This document shows positions 14,302 through 20,831 of a DNA stretch of 22,022 nucleotides, one piece after another. The notes below the pieces were generated by a model. That model was not told the DNA's origin, made no database searches, and worked only from the letters and a program-made list of their open reading frames with translations. The DNA comes from CF-161 sp035259145. GTDB taxonomy: Bacteria > Chloroflexota > Dormibacteria > Dormibacterales > Dormibacteraceae. The position numbers and the translations under genes were made by a program. Position 1 is the first letter of the stretch; every line of letters begins with the position of its first letter. The stretch is taken from the NCBI GenBank assembly GCA_035259145.1, contig DATFWQ010000221.1, positions 1 through 22,022 of the forward strand, in the 5' to 3' direction.

Positions 14302-15531
14302 GTGATCCCAGCTGTCTCCTCGATGCGCCCCCGGGAACGAGCAGTCCTTGCGCTCGTGATCACCGGGTTGCTGGTGTCGCTCGTCTTCTACGTTCACGGC
14401 AGCTCCGGCCATGGCGACCTCGCGCTGTATCACCGCTACGCCGAGGACTTCTGGCTCGGTTCGCCACCTTTCACGTCCTTGCCGGCGGAGTACCCGCTGC
14501 TCTCGATGGTGCCTTTCACCCTGACGCTGCTGCCGGACTACGTCACCGGCTTCGGGCTCTGGATGGTGTTGCTCTTCCTTGCGGTTATCGAAGTCATCAG
14601 GAGGCGGGAGTCGGCCAGGGCAGCGGAGATCTGCGCCGTCTACCTGATTGTCGGCTGCTTCGCGACGGTCCTCGGGCGGTTCGACCTGGTTCCAGCCGCC
14701 GCCACCCTGGTGGCGTACTGGGCCGCCCGAGAACGGCGCTTCACCCTCGCGTACGCCGTGCTTGCGGTTGGCACCCTGCTGAAGCTCTACCCTCTCTTCC
14801 TCCTCCCGGTCGTCGTGCTGGAGCAGTACCGGACGCTTGGGCGCGATCCCCTGCGGGCGGCACCTCCGCCGCAGGTGCTGGGAGGTGTCGGACTCTTCGC
14901 CGGAGCGGTGGCCGGCGTCTTCGCCCTCTCGGCGGTCCTGAGCCCAGATGGCTGGCTGGGTCCGATCACGTACAACACTCACAGGCCGCTCCAGGTCGAG
15001 TCGGTACCGGCCTCGGTACTGTGGCTGAGCGGCCTGATGGGGCTGCCGACGGCGCCTGACCATTCGTTTCACTCGTGGAACCTCGTCGGGCAGATCGACG
15101 GTCTGCTGGGGGTGCTGTCCGAGCTGGCGCTCGTGGGCGGCTGTCTGTGGATCTACTGGCGACAGACGAGCGGCAGGCTCACGTTCGGCCGCGCCATGAC
15201 GCTTTGCCTGTTGGTGGTCGTCTGCACCAACAAGGTCTTCAGCCCGCAGTACCTGATGTGGGTGCTGCCCCTGGTCGCGATCATGGATCAGGAGTACGAC
15301 CCTGTCTGGCTCGCGATCTGCGCCCTGACGACGCTGATCTTTCCATACGGCTACCAGTGGGCTCATACGACTGGCCCCTACTCACCCGCCAGTTATCCGC
15401 TCTGGTTTTCTGCTCTGATCGCAGTGCGCAACGCACTGATGACCGCGGCACTGGTGCGGTTCTTCCGCCGGTCGGGGGCAGCCGGCGTGGAGATGGATGT
15501 CCTGAAGCCGTCCGAGACGTCGGCCGCCTGA
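14302..15531 (+). CDS. GT87-like membrane glycosyltransferase (DUF2029 type)
   Basis: A 409-residue polytopic membrane protein resembling family GT87 (the PimE mannosyltransferase family, formerly DUF2029), which transfers sugars from polyprenyl-phosphate donors outside the membrane. The first extracytoplasmic loop has HGDLALYHRYAEDFWLGSPP followed by AEYPLLSM, the position of the acidic/EYP motif of GT-C enzymes. Further marks are GRFDLVPAAATLVAYWAARE, LLKLYPLFLLPVVVLE and NKVFSPQYLMWVLPLVAI, all typical of this family. About 9-10 helices are evident. Start GTG 14302, or ATG 14323 (MRPRERAVL), which directly precedes the first helix. Possible -10: TAGGAT at 14276. The next gene starts within 10 bases of its stop, suggesting co-transcription with the PAP2-type protein. 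The sugar and acceptor are unknown. Confidence 0.75.
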   Translation: MIPAVSSMRPRERAVLALVITGLLVSLVFYVHGSSGHGDLALYHRYAEDFWLGSPPFTSLPAEYPLLSMVPFTLTLLPDYVTGFGLWMVLLFLAVIEVIRRRESARAAEICAVYLIVGCFATVLGRFDLVPAAATLVAYWAARERRFTLAYAVLAVGTLLKLYPLFLLPVVVLEQYRTLGRDPLRAAPPPQVLGGVGLFAGAVAGVFALSAVLSPDGWLGPITYNTHRPLQVESVPASVLWLSGLMGLPTAPDHSFHSWNLVGQIDGLLGVLSELALVGGCLWIYWRQTSGRLTFGRAMTLCLLVVVCTNKVFSPQYLMWVLPLVAIMDQEYDPVWLAICALTTLIFPYGYQWAHTTGPYSPASYPLWFSALIAVRNALMTAALVRFFRRSGAAGVEMDVLKPSETSAA

Positions 15532-15538
15532 GTTGAGG

Positions 15539-16492
15539 GTGGCCCAGCCCCAGGAACAGCCACAGGTCAAGCCCCCCGTAAGACCGCAGTCTGGTCTGAC
15601 GGGCACGATGCGAGGTCACCCGCGGCTGATGCTGACTGGCAGTCTCGTGTACCTCGCCATCGTCTTCGGGGTCATGCTCTGGCGAGGCATCGAGATCGAG
15701 CCGCAGTGGGTGGCGCTCGCGCTTCTCGTGATCGCCGCCGCCCTTGGCCGCGGCAAGCAGTTCATCTTCGACTTCTTTCCTTTCCTGGTCCTGTTCTTCG
15801 CATACGAGGTCATGCGCGGCTTTGCAGCCAAGACAGGCTTCCCGCCTCACGACATATCGCCACTGGAGCAGGCGGTGTTTTTCGGCCAGATACCCACCCT
15901 GGCCCTCCAGTCGGCCTTCTATCGTCCCGACAGCATCGGCTGGCTCGACCTCGGCGGCATGTTCTTCTACTTCATGCACTTCGTGCTGCCCGTTGCGGTG
16001 GGTTTCGTCCTCTGGCTGAACAGCCGCGAGCTCTACTGGCGATACGCGGCCGCGCTGCTCCTGCTCTCGTTCCTGGCCTTCATCACGTACCTCTTCTTCC
16101 CCAGCACTCCACCCTGGATCCAGTTTCCCCACGAGGTACACAAGGTGCTCCGCGAGACAGTCGAGATCAAGCTGCGCCTTGCCTACTTCGTGTCACCGAT
16201 CTACGAGACGCTGTACCGCTTCGACCCCAACGAGTACGCCGCCTTCCCCTCGCTGCACGCGGCGTACCCGGTGCTGGCGGTGATCTACGCGTGGCGTCCG
16301 CATCGCAAGCTGGCGCTGCTCCTGGTCGCGTGGACAGCCTGCGTCTGGTTCTCCATCGTGTACCTGGGGGAGCACTACGTGGTGGACGCCCTCGACGGCG
16401 TCGTCTACGTGGTCGTGGCAGTGCTCGTGGTGGAGCGGTTCAGCCGGCTCCGCACCGCACGCCCGGCCACCATCCGGAAGCCGATTCCTTAA
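15539..16492 (+). CDS. PAP2 / AUR1-type membrane phosphatase or phosphotransferase
   Basis: About 317 residues with six or so membrane helices. It carries the PAP2 motifs FPSLHAAYP (near residue 237; the C2 SxxH histidine) and YLGEHYVVDALDG (near residue 280; C3, with catalytic H and D). The spacing and the FFPSTPPW segment before C2 match the AUR1/inositol-phosphotransferase-like PAP2_3 group rather than soluble acid phosphatases; the classical C1 motif is not obvious. It probably acts on a lipid phosphate or transfers a phospho-head group at the outer membrane face. Starts possible: TTG 15533, GTG 15539, or ATG 15608 just before the first helix. I use GTG, and the N-terminal 20 residues are Pro/Gln-rich and may not be translated. 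Directly follows the GT87-like gene, so a shared lipid-linked sugar pathway is plausible. Confidence 0.83.
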   Translation: MAQPQEQPQVKPPVRPQSGLTGTMRGHPRLMLTGSLVYLAIVFGVMLWRGIEIEPQWVALALLVIAAALGRGKQFIFDFFPFLVLFFAYEVMRGFAAKTGFPPHDISPLEQAVFFGQIPTLALQSAFYRPDSIGWLDLGGMFFYFMHFVLPVAVGFVLWLNSRELYWRYAAALLLLSFLAFITYLFFPSTPPWIQFPHEVHKVLRETVEIKLRLAYFVSPIYETLYRFDPNEYAAFPSLHAAYPVLAVIYAWRPHRKLALLLVAWTACVWFSIVYLGEHYVVDALDGVVYVVVAVLVVERFSRLRTARPATIRKPIP

Positions 16493-16537
16493 CCAGCCGG
16501 TCGACCGCCTTTAACGCGCCAGGCTGACTCTTGGCAC
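16489..16537 (+). promoter_or_regulatory. Phosphoesterase promoter with PHO box
   Basis: TTAACC (16489) and TTAACG (16511) start 22 bases apart, two 11-bp turns; the middle unit (GTCGAC at 16500) is degenerate. Nine bases after the last hexamer is a -10-like GACTCT (16526-16531), then 6 bases, then the ATG. The geometry equals that of the pstB promoter, which supports Pho control of the downstream secreted phosphoesterase. The first hexamer overlaps the end of the PAP2-type gene. Confidence 0.65.
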
Positions 16538-18025
16538 ATGAGACGCGCGATCCTTTTTGTCATCGCCGCAGCGGTGCTCATGCCGGTGGTCGTGCCCCTG
16601 CCGGTGGCCGCCGCGAGCTCCAGTGTGCTGTCCAGGGTCGGACACATCGTCGTGATTTATCAGGAGAACTGGAGCTTCGACAGCCTGTACGGCAAGTTTC
16701 CAGGCGCGAACGGACTGGCCAATGCCGGGAATGCTGTCAAGCAGGTGGATGCAAACGGCAATGCCTACGCTTTGCTGCCGCAGCCAATGGACACCAGCGC
16801 CAAACCTCCAGCCCCTGACGCACGGTTCCCGGCCAACCTCCCGGTGCAGCCCTTCGACGCGTCGCAGTACGTACAACCCGACCAGAAGACCGGCGACCTG
16901 GTGCACCGCTTCTACCAGGAGCAGCTCCAGATCGACAGTGGCAAGATGGACAAATTCGTCGCATACAGCGACGCCGCAGGCCTGGTGATGAGCTACTACG
17001 ACGCCACCTCATTGCCGGAGGGTCAGCTGGCCAAGCAGTACGTGATGGCAGACGACTTCTTTCATGCGTCCTTCGGCGGTTCGTTCCTGAACCACTTCTG
17101 GCTGATCTGTGCGTGTACGCCTTCGTTCTTCAATGCGCCGGGCAGCGCGGTTGCCAAGCTCGGCACGGACGGTTCCCTGATCTCTGACGGATCGGTCACA
17201 CCCGACGGCTACGCGGTCAACACGACCTTCACGGTGAACCAGCCTCACCCCGCCACGGCGGCGGCCGCGGCGCTGATGCCCAATCAGAGCCTCCCTACGA
17301 TCGGCGACCGCCTGAACGACAAGGGCATGACCTGGGCCTGGTACGCGGGCGGATGGAACGACGCGTTGGCCGGCCACGCTGACCCGCTCTTCCAGTTCCA
17401 CCACCAGCCGTTCGCGTATTTCACCCGCTACGCCGACGGCACGGATCTCAAGAAGGAGCACTTGAAGGATGAGCAGGACTTCCTGGCTGCGGCCAAGGCA
17501 GGACAGCTCCCGGCGGTGTCGTTCGTCAAGCCCGTCGGGTCTCAGAACGAACACCCTGGTTATGCGGACGAGGTCCACGGGCAGCAGCACGTGGCCGACC
17601 TGGTTCAGGCCGTGCAACAAGGGCCGAACTGGAAGGACACGATGATCGTGATCACGTATGACGAGAACGGTGGCCGCTGGGATCACGTGGCCCCGCCCAA
17701 GGGCGACCGCTGGGGGCCGGGCACCCGGGTGCCGGCCATCGTGGTCTCACCACTGGCCAGGCGCGGGTTCATCGACCACACCGAGTACGACACCACTTCG
17801 ATCCTTCGCACGATCGAGCAGCGCTGGAACCTGGCTCCACTGGGATCTCGAGACGCGAAGGTGAACTCGCTGGCCGGCAGCCTGGACCCGAACCTGGCGA
17901 GCAGCACCGCCTCCACCGGCGGCGCGTCTCCGCCTGCGACGCTGATCGTCATCGGCGCGCTCGTTGCGCTCGCGATCGCCGGGCTGGGGACCGGCATCTT
18001 GATCAGGAGAGCACGCTCGACATAG
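16538..18025 (+). CDS. Secreted, membrane-anchored phosphoesterase (AcpA / phospholipase C-like family)
   Basis: A 495-residue enzyme of the phosphoesterase family that includes bacterial phospholipase C and acid phosphatase AcpA. A signal peptide (residues 1 to about 25, RR then a long hydrophobic core ending VAAAS) is followed by the N-terminal metal-site motif VVIYQENWSFDSLYG (38-52), equivalent to the ENRSFD motif. The C-terminal half has YDENGGRWDHVAPP, the DE.GG..DHV metal motif. A hydrophobic helix near 467-488 followed by RRARST anchors the protein in the membrane, facing outside. It should release phosphate from external phosphomonoesters or phospholipids. A PHO box and leaderless -10 precede the ATG, so it is predicted to be induced by phosphate starvation and to feed PstS. 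Which substrate it prefers cannot be told from sequence. Confidence 0.88.
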   Translation: MRRAILFVIAAAVLMPVVVPLPVAAASSSVLSRVGHIVVIYQENWSFDSLYGKFPGANGLANAGNAVKQVDANGNAYALLPQPMDTSAKPPAPDARFPANLPVQPFDASQYVQPDQKTGDLVHRFYQEQLQIDSGKMDKFVAYSDAAGLVMSYYDATSLPEGQLAKQYVMADDFFHASFGGSFLNHFWLICACTPSFFNAPGSAVAKLGTDGSLISDGSVTPDGYAVNTTFTVNQPHPATAAAAALMPNQSLPTIGDRLNDKGMTWAWYAGGWNDALAGHADPLFQFHHQPFAYFTRYADGTDLKKEHLKDEQDFLAAAKAGQLPAVSFVKPVGSQNEHPGYADEVHGQQHVADLVQAVQQGPNWKDTMIVITYDENGGRWDHVAPPKGDRWGPGTRVPAIVVSPLARRGFIDHTEYDTTSILRTIEQRWNLAPLGSRDAKVNSLAGSLDPNLASSTASTGGASPPATLIVIGALVALAIAGLGTGILIRRARST

Positions 18026-18033
18026 CGTCAACT

Positions 18034-18066
18034 GGCTGGTAATCGGCGATGAGCCGGTTACCAGCC
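18034..18066. repeat. Long inverted repeat between phosphoesterase and membrane-protein genes
   Basis: GGCTGGTAA (18034-18042) pairs with TTACCAGCC (18058-18066). Inside, CGGC (18044-18047) pairs with GCCG (18053-18056), separated from the outer stem by one T-G wobble, around a 5-base loop. The total stem is about 14 bp. No T run follows, and a -10-like TATCCT starts at 18071. It may be a terminator-like structure or an operator for the next gene. Confidence 0.55.
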
Positions 18067-18089
18067 TGGGTATCCTCCCTCATAGAAGG

Positions 18090-18548
18090 ATGGGGGTGGC
18101 GGCGCTTTTCGCGTGGCTGACAGCGGTGGGCCTGGGCCTGGTCCTGCTTGCGACCTGGCTCATGCGCATCGGTTCTGGAGACGAGGCGCGCAGCAGCCAG
18201 CCTGCCATAAGCCGGCCTCCGCCCTACATCCCGGCTTCACTTGTCATGGTGCACCTCGTGCTCGCGGTGTGCGGCCTGCTCGTATGGGCCTTCTACCTGG
18301 TCTCAGACGCCGAGGCGCTCGCCTGGCTCGCACTTGCGATGCTGTTCCCGGTCGAGGTGCTGGGCTTCAGCATGTTCGTCCGCTGGCTCGGCAGCCGGCG
18401 CCTCAGGTGGGCGGCCGTGGGCCGCAGCGGCGATTCCTGGCCGGCCGAGTCGTTCATCCCCCTGGTCATCGTCTCCAGCCATGGCGTCGCCGGCACCGTG
18501 ACGCTGTCACTGGTCGCGCTCGCCACGCTCGGGTTCGGCGGCAGCTAA
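18090..18548 (+). CDS. Small membrane protein of unknown function
   Basis: A 152-residue protein I cannot assign. It has four hydrophobic segments: about 5-25, 50-71, 75-96 (LAWLALAMLFPVEVLGFSMF) and a C-terminal one near 120-148. A hydrophilic stretch around residues 28-45 contains PPPYIP, and a basic loop RWLGSRRLRWAAVGRSG lies between helices 3 and 4. The start at ATG 18090 is supported by AGAAGG directly upstream, although very close, and by a -10-like TATCCT at 18071-18076. The gene ends 3 bases from the end of the convergent methyltransferase gene. Codon usage is like its neighbours (GC-rich third positions), which supports real coding. No function is implied by context. Confidence 0.7.
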   Translation: MGVAALFAWLTAVGLGLVLLATWLMRIGSGDEARSSQPAISRPPPYIPASLVMVHLVLAVCGLLVWAFYLVSDAEALAWLALAMLFPVEVLGFSMFVRWLGSRRLRWAAVGRSGDSWPAESFIPLVIVSSHGVAGTVTLSLVALATLGFGGS

Positions 18549-18551
18549 CCC

Positions 18552-19301
18552 TTAAACCGCCACTGACACGGGTCTGTGTCCGATGAGCGCGCGAAGCCCC
18601 GCCGGCAGGCGCTCTTTGCCGAAGGATGCCTCGACGGCTGCCTGGAGGCCATGCTCCTCGAGTAATGCCCGGGCGAGCGCGGTGTCAATCAATACGTTGT
18701 CATGCCGCTCGTCGTCACGACGCCACGTGCCGTCCTCGTTACGGACGAAGGTGGTGATCTCCCGGACAAACCGGTCGGGCGATGGACTCGAGAACCGGGT
18801 GAAGATGGCCCAGTCATCACCGACGTCACCTATGTTGGGGGCATCGCGCCGGGCCGCGGCCCATTCGAGGTCGCAGAGGTCGATGGCAAGCACGCCGCCG
18901 GGGCGGAGCGCTTCCGCGATCGAGGCCAGCGCACGCCTTACGGCGGACTCATCACTCAGATAGTTCAAGACGTGCCCGACCGAGACGATCGCGTCCGCGT
19001 CCGGGAGCGGGTCGTCCGGGAGGACGACCTGGCGGATGTCTTCCGCATCAGCGGCAACGTCGCGTGCCAGCTCCAGCATCGCCGGCGATGCGTCAGTCGC
19101 CACCACGCGATGTCCCGCGTCGAGGAGGTGGCGGGTGAGAAGGCCGCTCCCGCAGCCGATCTCAACGACCAGGCCGGCTCGCTCGCGTACGGGCTCGAGC
19201 CGCTCCAGGATGCCAGGCGCGCATGCTTCGGCGTGGAAGCCGAACCCTCTGTGATGCACTAGCGCGAGATCCCGCCGGTAGTAGAGGGCGTCGGGAGCCA
19301 C
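18552..19301 (-). CDS. Class I SAM-dependent methyltransferase
   Basis: A 249-residue methyltransferase with the Rossmann-like SAM fold. Motif I is VVEIGCGSGLLTRHLL (45-60), with the acidic residue of motif II in VVATDASPAMLELAR (66-80). Motif IV follows in ADAIVSVGHVLNYL and motif VI in LRPGGVLAIDLCD. After residue about 150 the sequence has the RF....R....F..NEDGTWRRDDERH strands seen in small-molecule methyltransferases of this group. The acceptor is unknown. The start is GTG 19301; CATCAT lies 6 bases before it on the minus strand and might be a poor -10. The gene is convergent with the small membrane protein and divergent from the isocitrate lyase/PEP mutase gene. Confidence 0.87.
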   Translation of the reverse strand: MAPDALYYRRDLALVHHRGFGFHAEACAPGILERLEPVRERAGLVVEIGCGSGLLTRHLLDAGHRVVATDASPAMLELARDVAADAEDIRQVVLPDDPLPDADAIVSVGHVLNYLSDESAVRRALASIAEALRPGGVLAIDLCDLEWAAARRDAPNIGDVGDDWAIFTRFSSPSPDRFVREITTFVRNEDGTWRRDDERHDNVLIDTALARALLEEHGLQAAVEASFGKERLPAGLRALIGHRPVSVAV

Positions 19302-19350
19302 CAGAGCATGATGCTTGCCCGCAGCGTGCAGCGGGTCACCGCCGTTCAGC

Positions 19351-19362
19351 TACGGTACTGCG
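19351..19362 (+). promoter_or_regulatory. Leaderless-type -10 before the isocitrate lyase/PEP mutase gene
   Basis: TACGGT (19351-19356) fits a TAnnnT -10 and ends 6 bases before the ATG at 19363, the same spacing as at pstS and the phosphoesterase gene. No -35 consensus and no PHO box are visible. Confidence 0.4.
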
Positions 19363-20193
19363 ATGACCCAGTCTGAGAGAGCCGCAGCGTTCCGGCTGCT
19401 CCACCAGCGGCCCGGCGTCTTCGTCATTCCGAACCCATGGGACGCCGGCACGGCGCGAGTGCTGGCAGGGCTTGGCTTCGAAGCGCTGGCCACGACCAGC
19501 AGCGGTCTGGCGTTTACGCTCGGCCGGCGCGACGCCGAAGGGGCTGTGACGCGCCAGCAGGCCCTGAGCGGCGCCGGCGTGATCGCGACGGCGACGTCTC
19601 TCCCGGTGTCAGCCGACCTCGAAAACGGCTTTGGCGACCATCCCGAGACCGTGGCCGAGACGATTCGAATGGCGGCAGAGGTCGGTGTGGTCGGCGGCTC
19701 GATCGAAGATGCGACGACCAGGTCCGACGACCCGATCTACCCGCTATCCCAGGCCGTCGAGCGGGTGGCAGCAGCGGTGGAGGCGGCGCGTTCGCTGCCG
19801 TTCCCTTTCGTACTCACGGCACGTGCCGAGAACTACCTCTACGGCCGTCGCGATCTGGATGACACGATCAGGCGGCTCCAGGCCTACGAGGCTGCGGGCG
19901 CCGACGTACTGTACGCGCCGGGACTGCGCGAGATCGAGGATGTTCGGGCCATATGCGCGGCGGTCTCGAAGCCGGTCAACGTGCTCGCCGGACCTGGCTT
20001 CACTGTCGCCCAGCTTGCCGAGGCGGGCGTGCGCCGGGTCAGCCTGGGCGGAGCCCTGTCACGGGCTGCGGTGAGCGCGTTCCTCCGCGCCGCTCGAGAG
20101 GTGCGACAGGAAGGCAGCTTTCACTTTCTCGAGGACGTGGTGCCGTTTGGTGACCTGAACACCTTCATGGCCGGGGGCCGGGAGGATCCCTGA
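19363..20193 (+). CDS. Isocitrate lyase / PEP mutase superfamily protein
   Basis: A 276-residue (beta/alpha)8 protein of the isocitrate lyase/phosphoenolpyruvate mutase superfamily. The metal-binding strands are visible: the N-terminal PNPWDAGTARVLAGLGFEALATTSSGLAF (23-51), SADLENGFGDHPETV (83-97, with D85) and GGSIEDAT (111-118, with E115-D116). FVLTARAENYLYGR and the ALSRAA region near the end follow. The K(K/R)CGH catalytic loop of true isocitrate and methylisocitrate lyases is not present, so those reactions are unlikely; C-C or P-C lyase/mutase or oxaloacetate-type hydrolase chemistry remains open. The frame is open 16 codons further upstream, but ATG 19363 follows a -10-like hexamer and matches the family N-terminus. 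A terminator-like hairpin follows the stop. Confidence 0.88.
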   Translation: MTQSERAAAFRLLHQRPGVFVIPNPWDAGTARVLAGLGFEALATTSSGLAFTLGRRDAEGAVTRQQALSGAGVIATATSLPVSADLENGFGDHPETVAETIRMAAEVGVVGGSIEDATTRSDDPIYPLSQAVERVAAAVEAARSLPFPFVLTARAENYLYGRRDLDDTIRRLQAYEAAGADVLYAPGLREIEDVRAICAAVSKPVNVLAGPGFTVAQLAEAGVRRVSLGGALSRAAVSAFLRAAREVRQEGSFHFLEDVVPFGDLNTFMAGGREDP

Positions 20194-20220
20194 CGCGGCA
20201 GCGCCGCGATCGTTCTTCAG
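20194..20220 (+). terminator. Terminator-like hairpin after isocitrate lyase/PEP mutase gene
   Basis: CGCGGC-AGC-GCCGCG (20194-20208) is a perfect 6-bp stem starting directly after the stop codon, followed by the moderately T-rich ATCGTTCTTC. It sits between two convergent genes. Confidence 0.5.
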
Positions 20221-20684
20221 AACCAGGTGATCGTCAAGACCTGGCCGGCCGTGAACGCGGCGCTGCTGGTGATGATGAGGTTCTTCGGCACCGCGTCGCT
20301 GTCGAAGACGATCAGCGTGCGATCGGTCCTCGAGATCCGCAGGCCGGTGTCGTTGGGGGATCCCTTCAACGTCAAGCCGGCCGCCAGTTTGTCGGGCGGG
20401 GCGAGGACGCAGCCGACTGGCTGGGCCGGCACTGTGGGCACCGGGAACGAGTTGTCTCCGGCGATTAGCTGCCTGACGTCAACCTGATCGAAGGCCTGAC
20501 GCCCCTGGATATGGTAGGTGTTGATCTTCTTCGAGCCCGCCTGCCCAGTGCTTGTGGAGCTGCTGACTGTGACTATGAGTGGCGAGCGCTCGGTGGAAGT
20601 GCCGGAAGCCAGGCTGCTGCAATCGTCAGCCTCGACGCTGACCAGGGCAAGGCAGGCAATCGCCCCAATAAGAACTCGCTTCAT
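20217..20684 (-). CDS. Small secreted protein of unknown function
   Basis: A 155-residue protein I do not recognise. The N-terminus is a clear signal peptide: MKR, a hydrophobic core (VLIGAIACLALVS) and a likely cleavage after VEA. The mature part is rich in Ser/Thr and beta-type alternating residues (SPLIVTVSSSTSTG, LIVFDSDAVPKNLIITSS) and ends TITWF, suggesting a small extracellular beta-rich domain. It has two cysteines in the mature part (C23 in ADDC and C111 in VGCVL), so one disulfide is possible. The start ATG 20684 is well supported by a strong Shine-Dalgarno, AAGGGAGG, 7 bases upstream; this makes it the clearest leadered gene of the window. The frame continues upstream, but the extra 42 residues look non-coding. 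It is convergent with the isocitrate lyase/PEP mutase gene. Confidence 0.75.
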   Translation of the reverse strand: MKRVLIGAIACLALVSVEADDCSSLASGTSTERSPLIVTVSSSTSTGQAGSKKINTYHIQGRQAFDQVDVRQLIAGDNSFPVPTVPAQPVGCVLAPPDKLAAGLTLKGSPNDTGLRISRTDRTLIVFDSDAVPKNLIITSSAAFTAGQVLTITWF

Positions 20685-20801
20685 GAGTGAGCCTCCCTTG
20701 GAATGGGGGTATCCGGCATGCCCGATCGGACATCGCCCATTCTGCGGCCACAACGACCTCTTGAACCGAGGCCAAGAGGCTTTACCGGCCGGCTTTGCGT
20801 C

Positions 20802-20818
20802 GCCACCCAACGGGTGGC
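20802..20818 (-). terminator. Hairpin downstream of the radical SAM gene
   Basis: GCCACCC-AAC-GGGTGGC (plus-strand reading) is a perfect 7-bp stem 13 bases past the radical SAM stop codon on the minus strand. No U tract follows on that strand, so termination is possible but unproven. The remaining bases 20685-20801 hold no gene that I can support. Confidence 0.4.
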
Positions 20819-20831
20819 CGGGTGCTCAGGC

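Noticed and set aside
13719..15059. 446-residue plus frame spanning the end of pstA and the glycosyltransferase gene
   Set aside because: It is the wrong frame of two genuine genes; the translation is Arg/Ala/Gly/Pro-rich without any fold signature.
14281..15366. 361-residue minus-strand open frame opposite the glycosyltransferase gene
   Set aside because: Low-complexity Arg/Gln/His/Glu-rich translation without motifs; the plus strand encodes a clear polytopic membrane protein.
20217..20684. RiPP precursor for the neighbouring radical SAM enzyme
   Set aside because: It has a Sec-type signal peptide, is long for a precursor, has its own ribosome-binding site and lies beyond a hairpin, so a link to the radical SAM protein is not supported.
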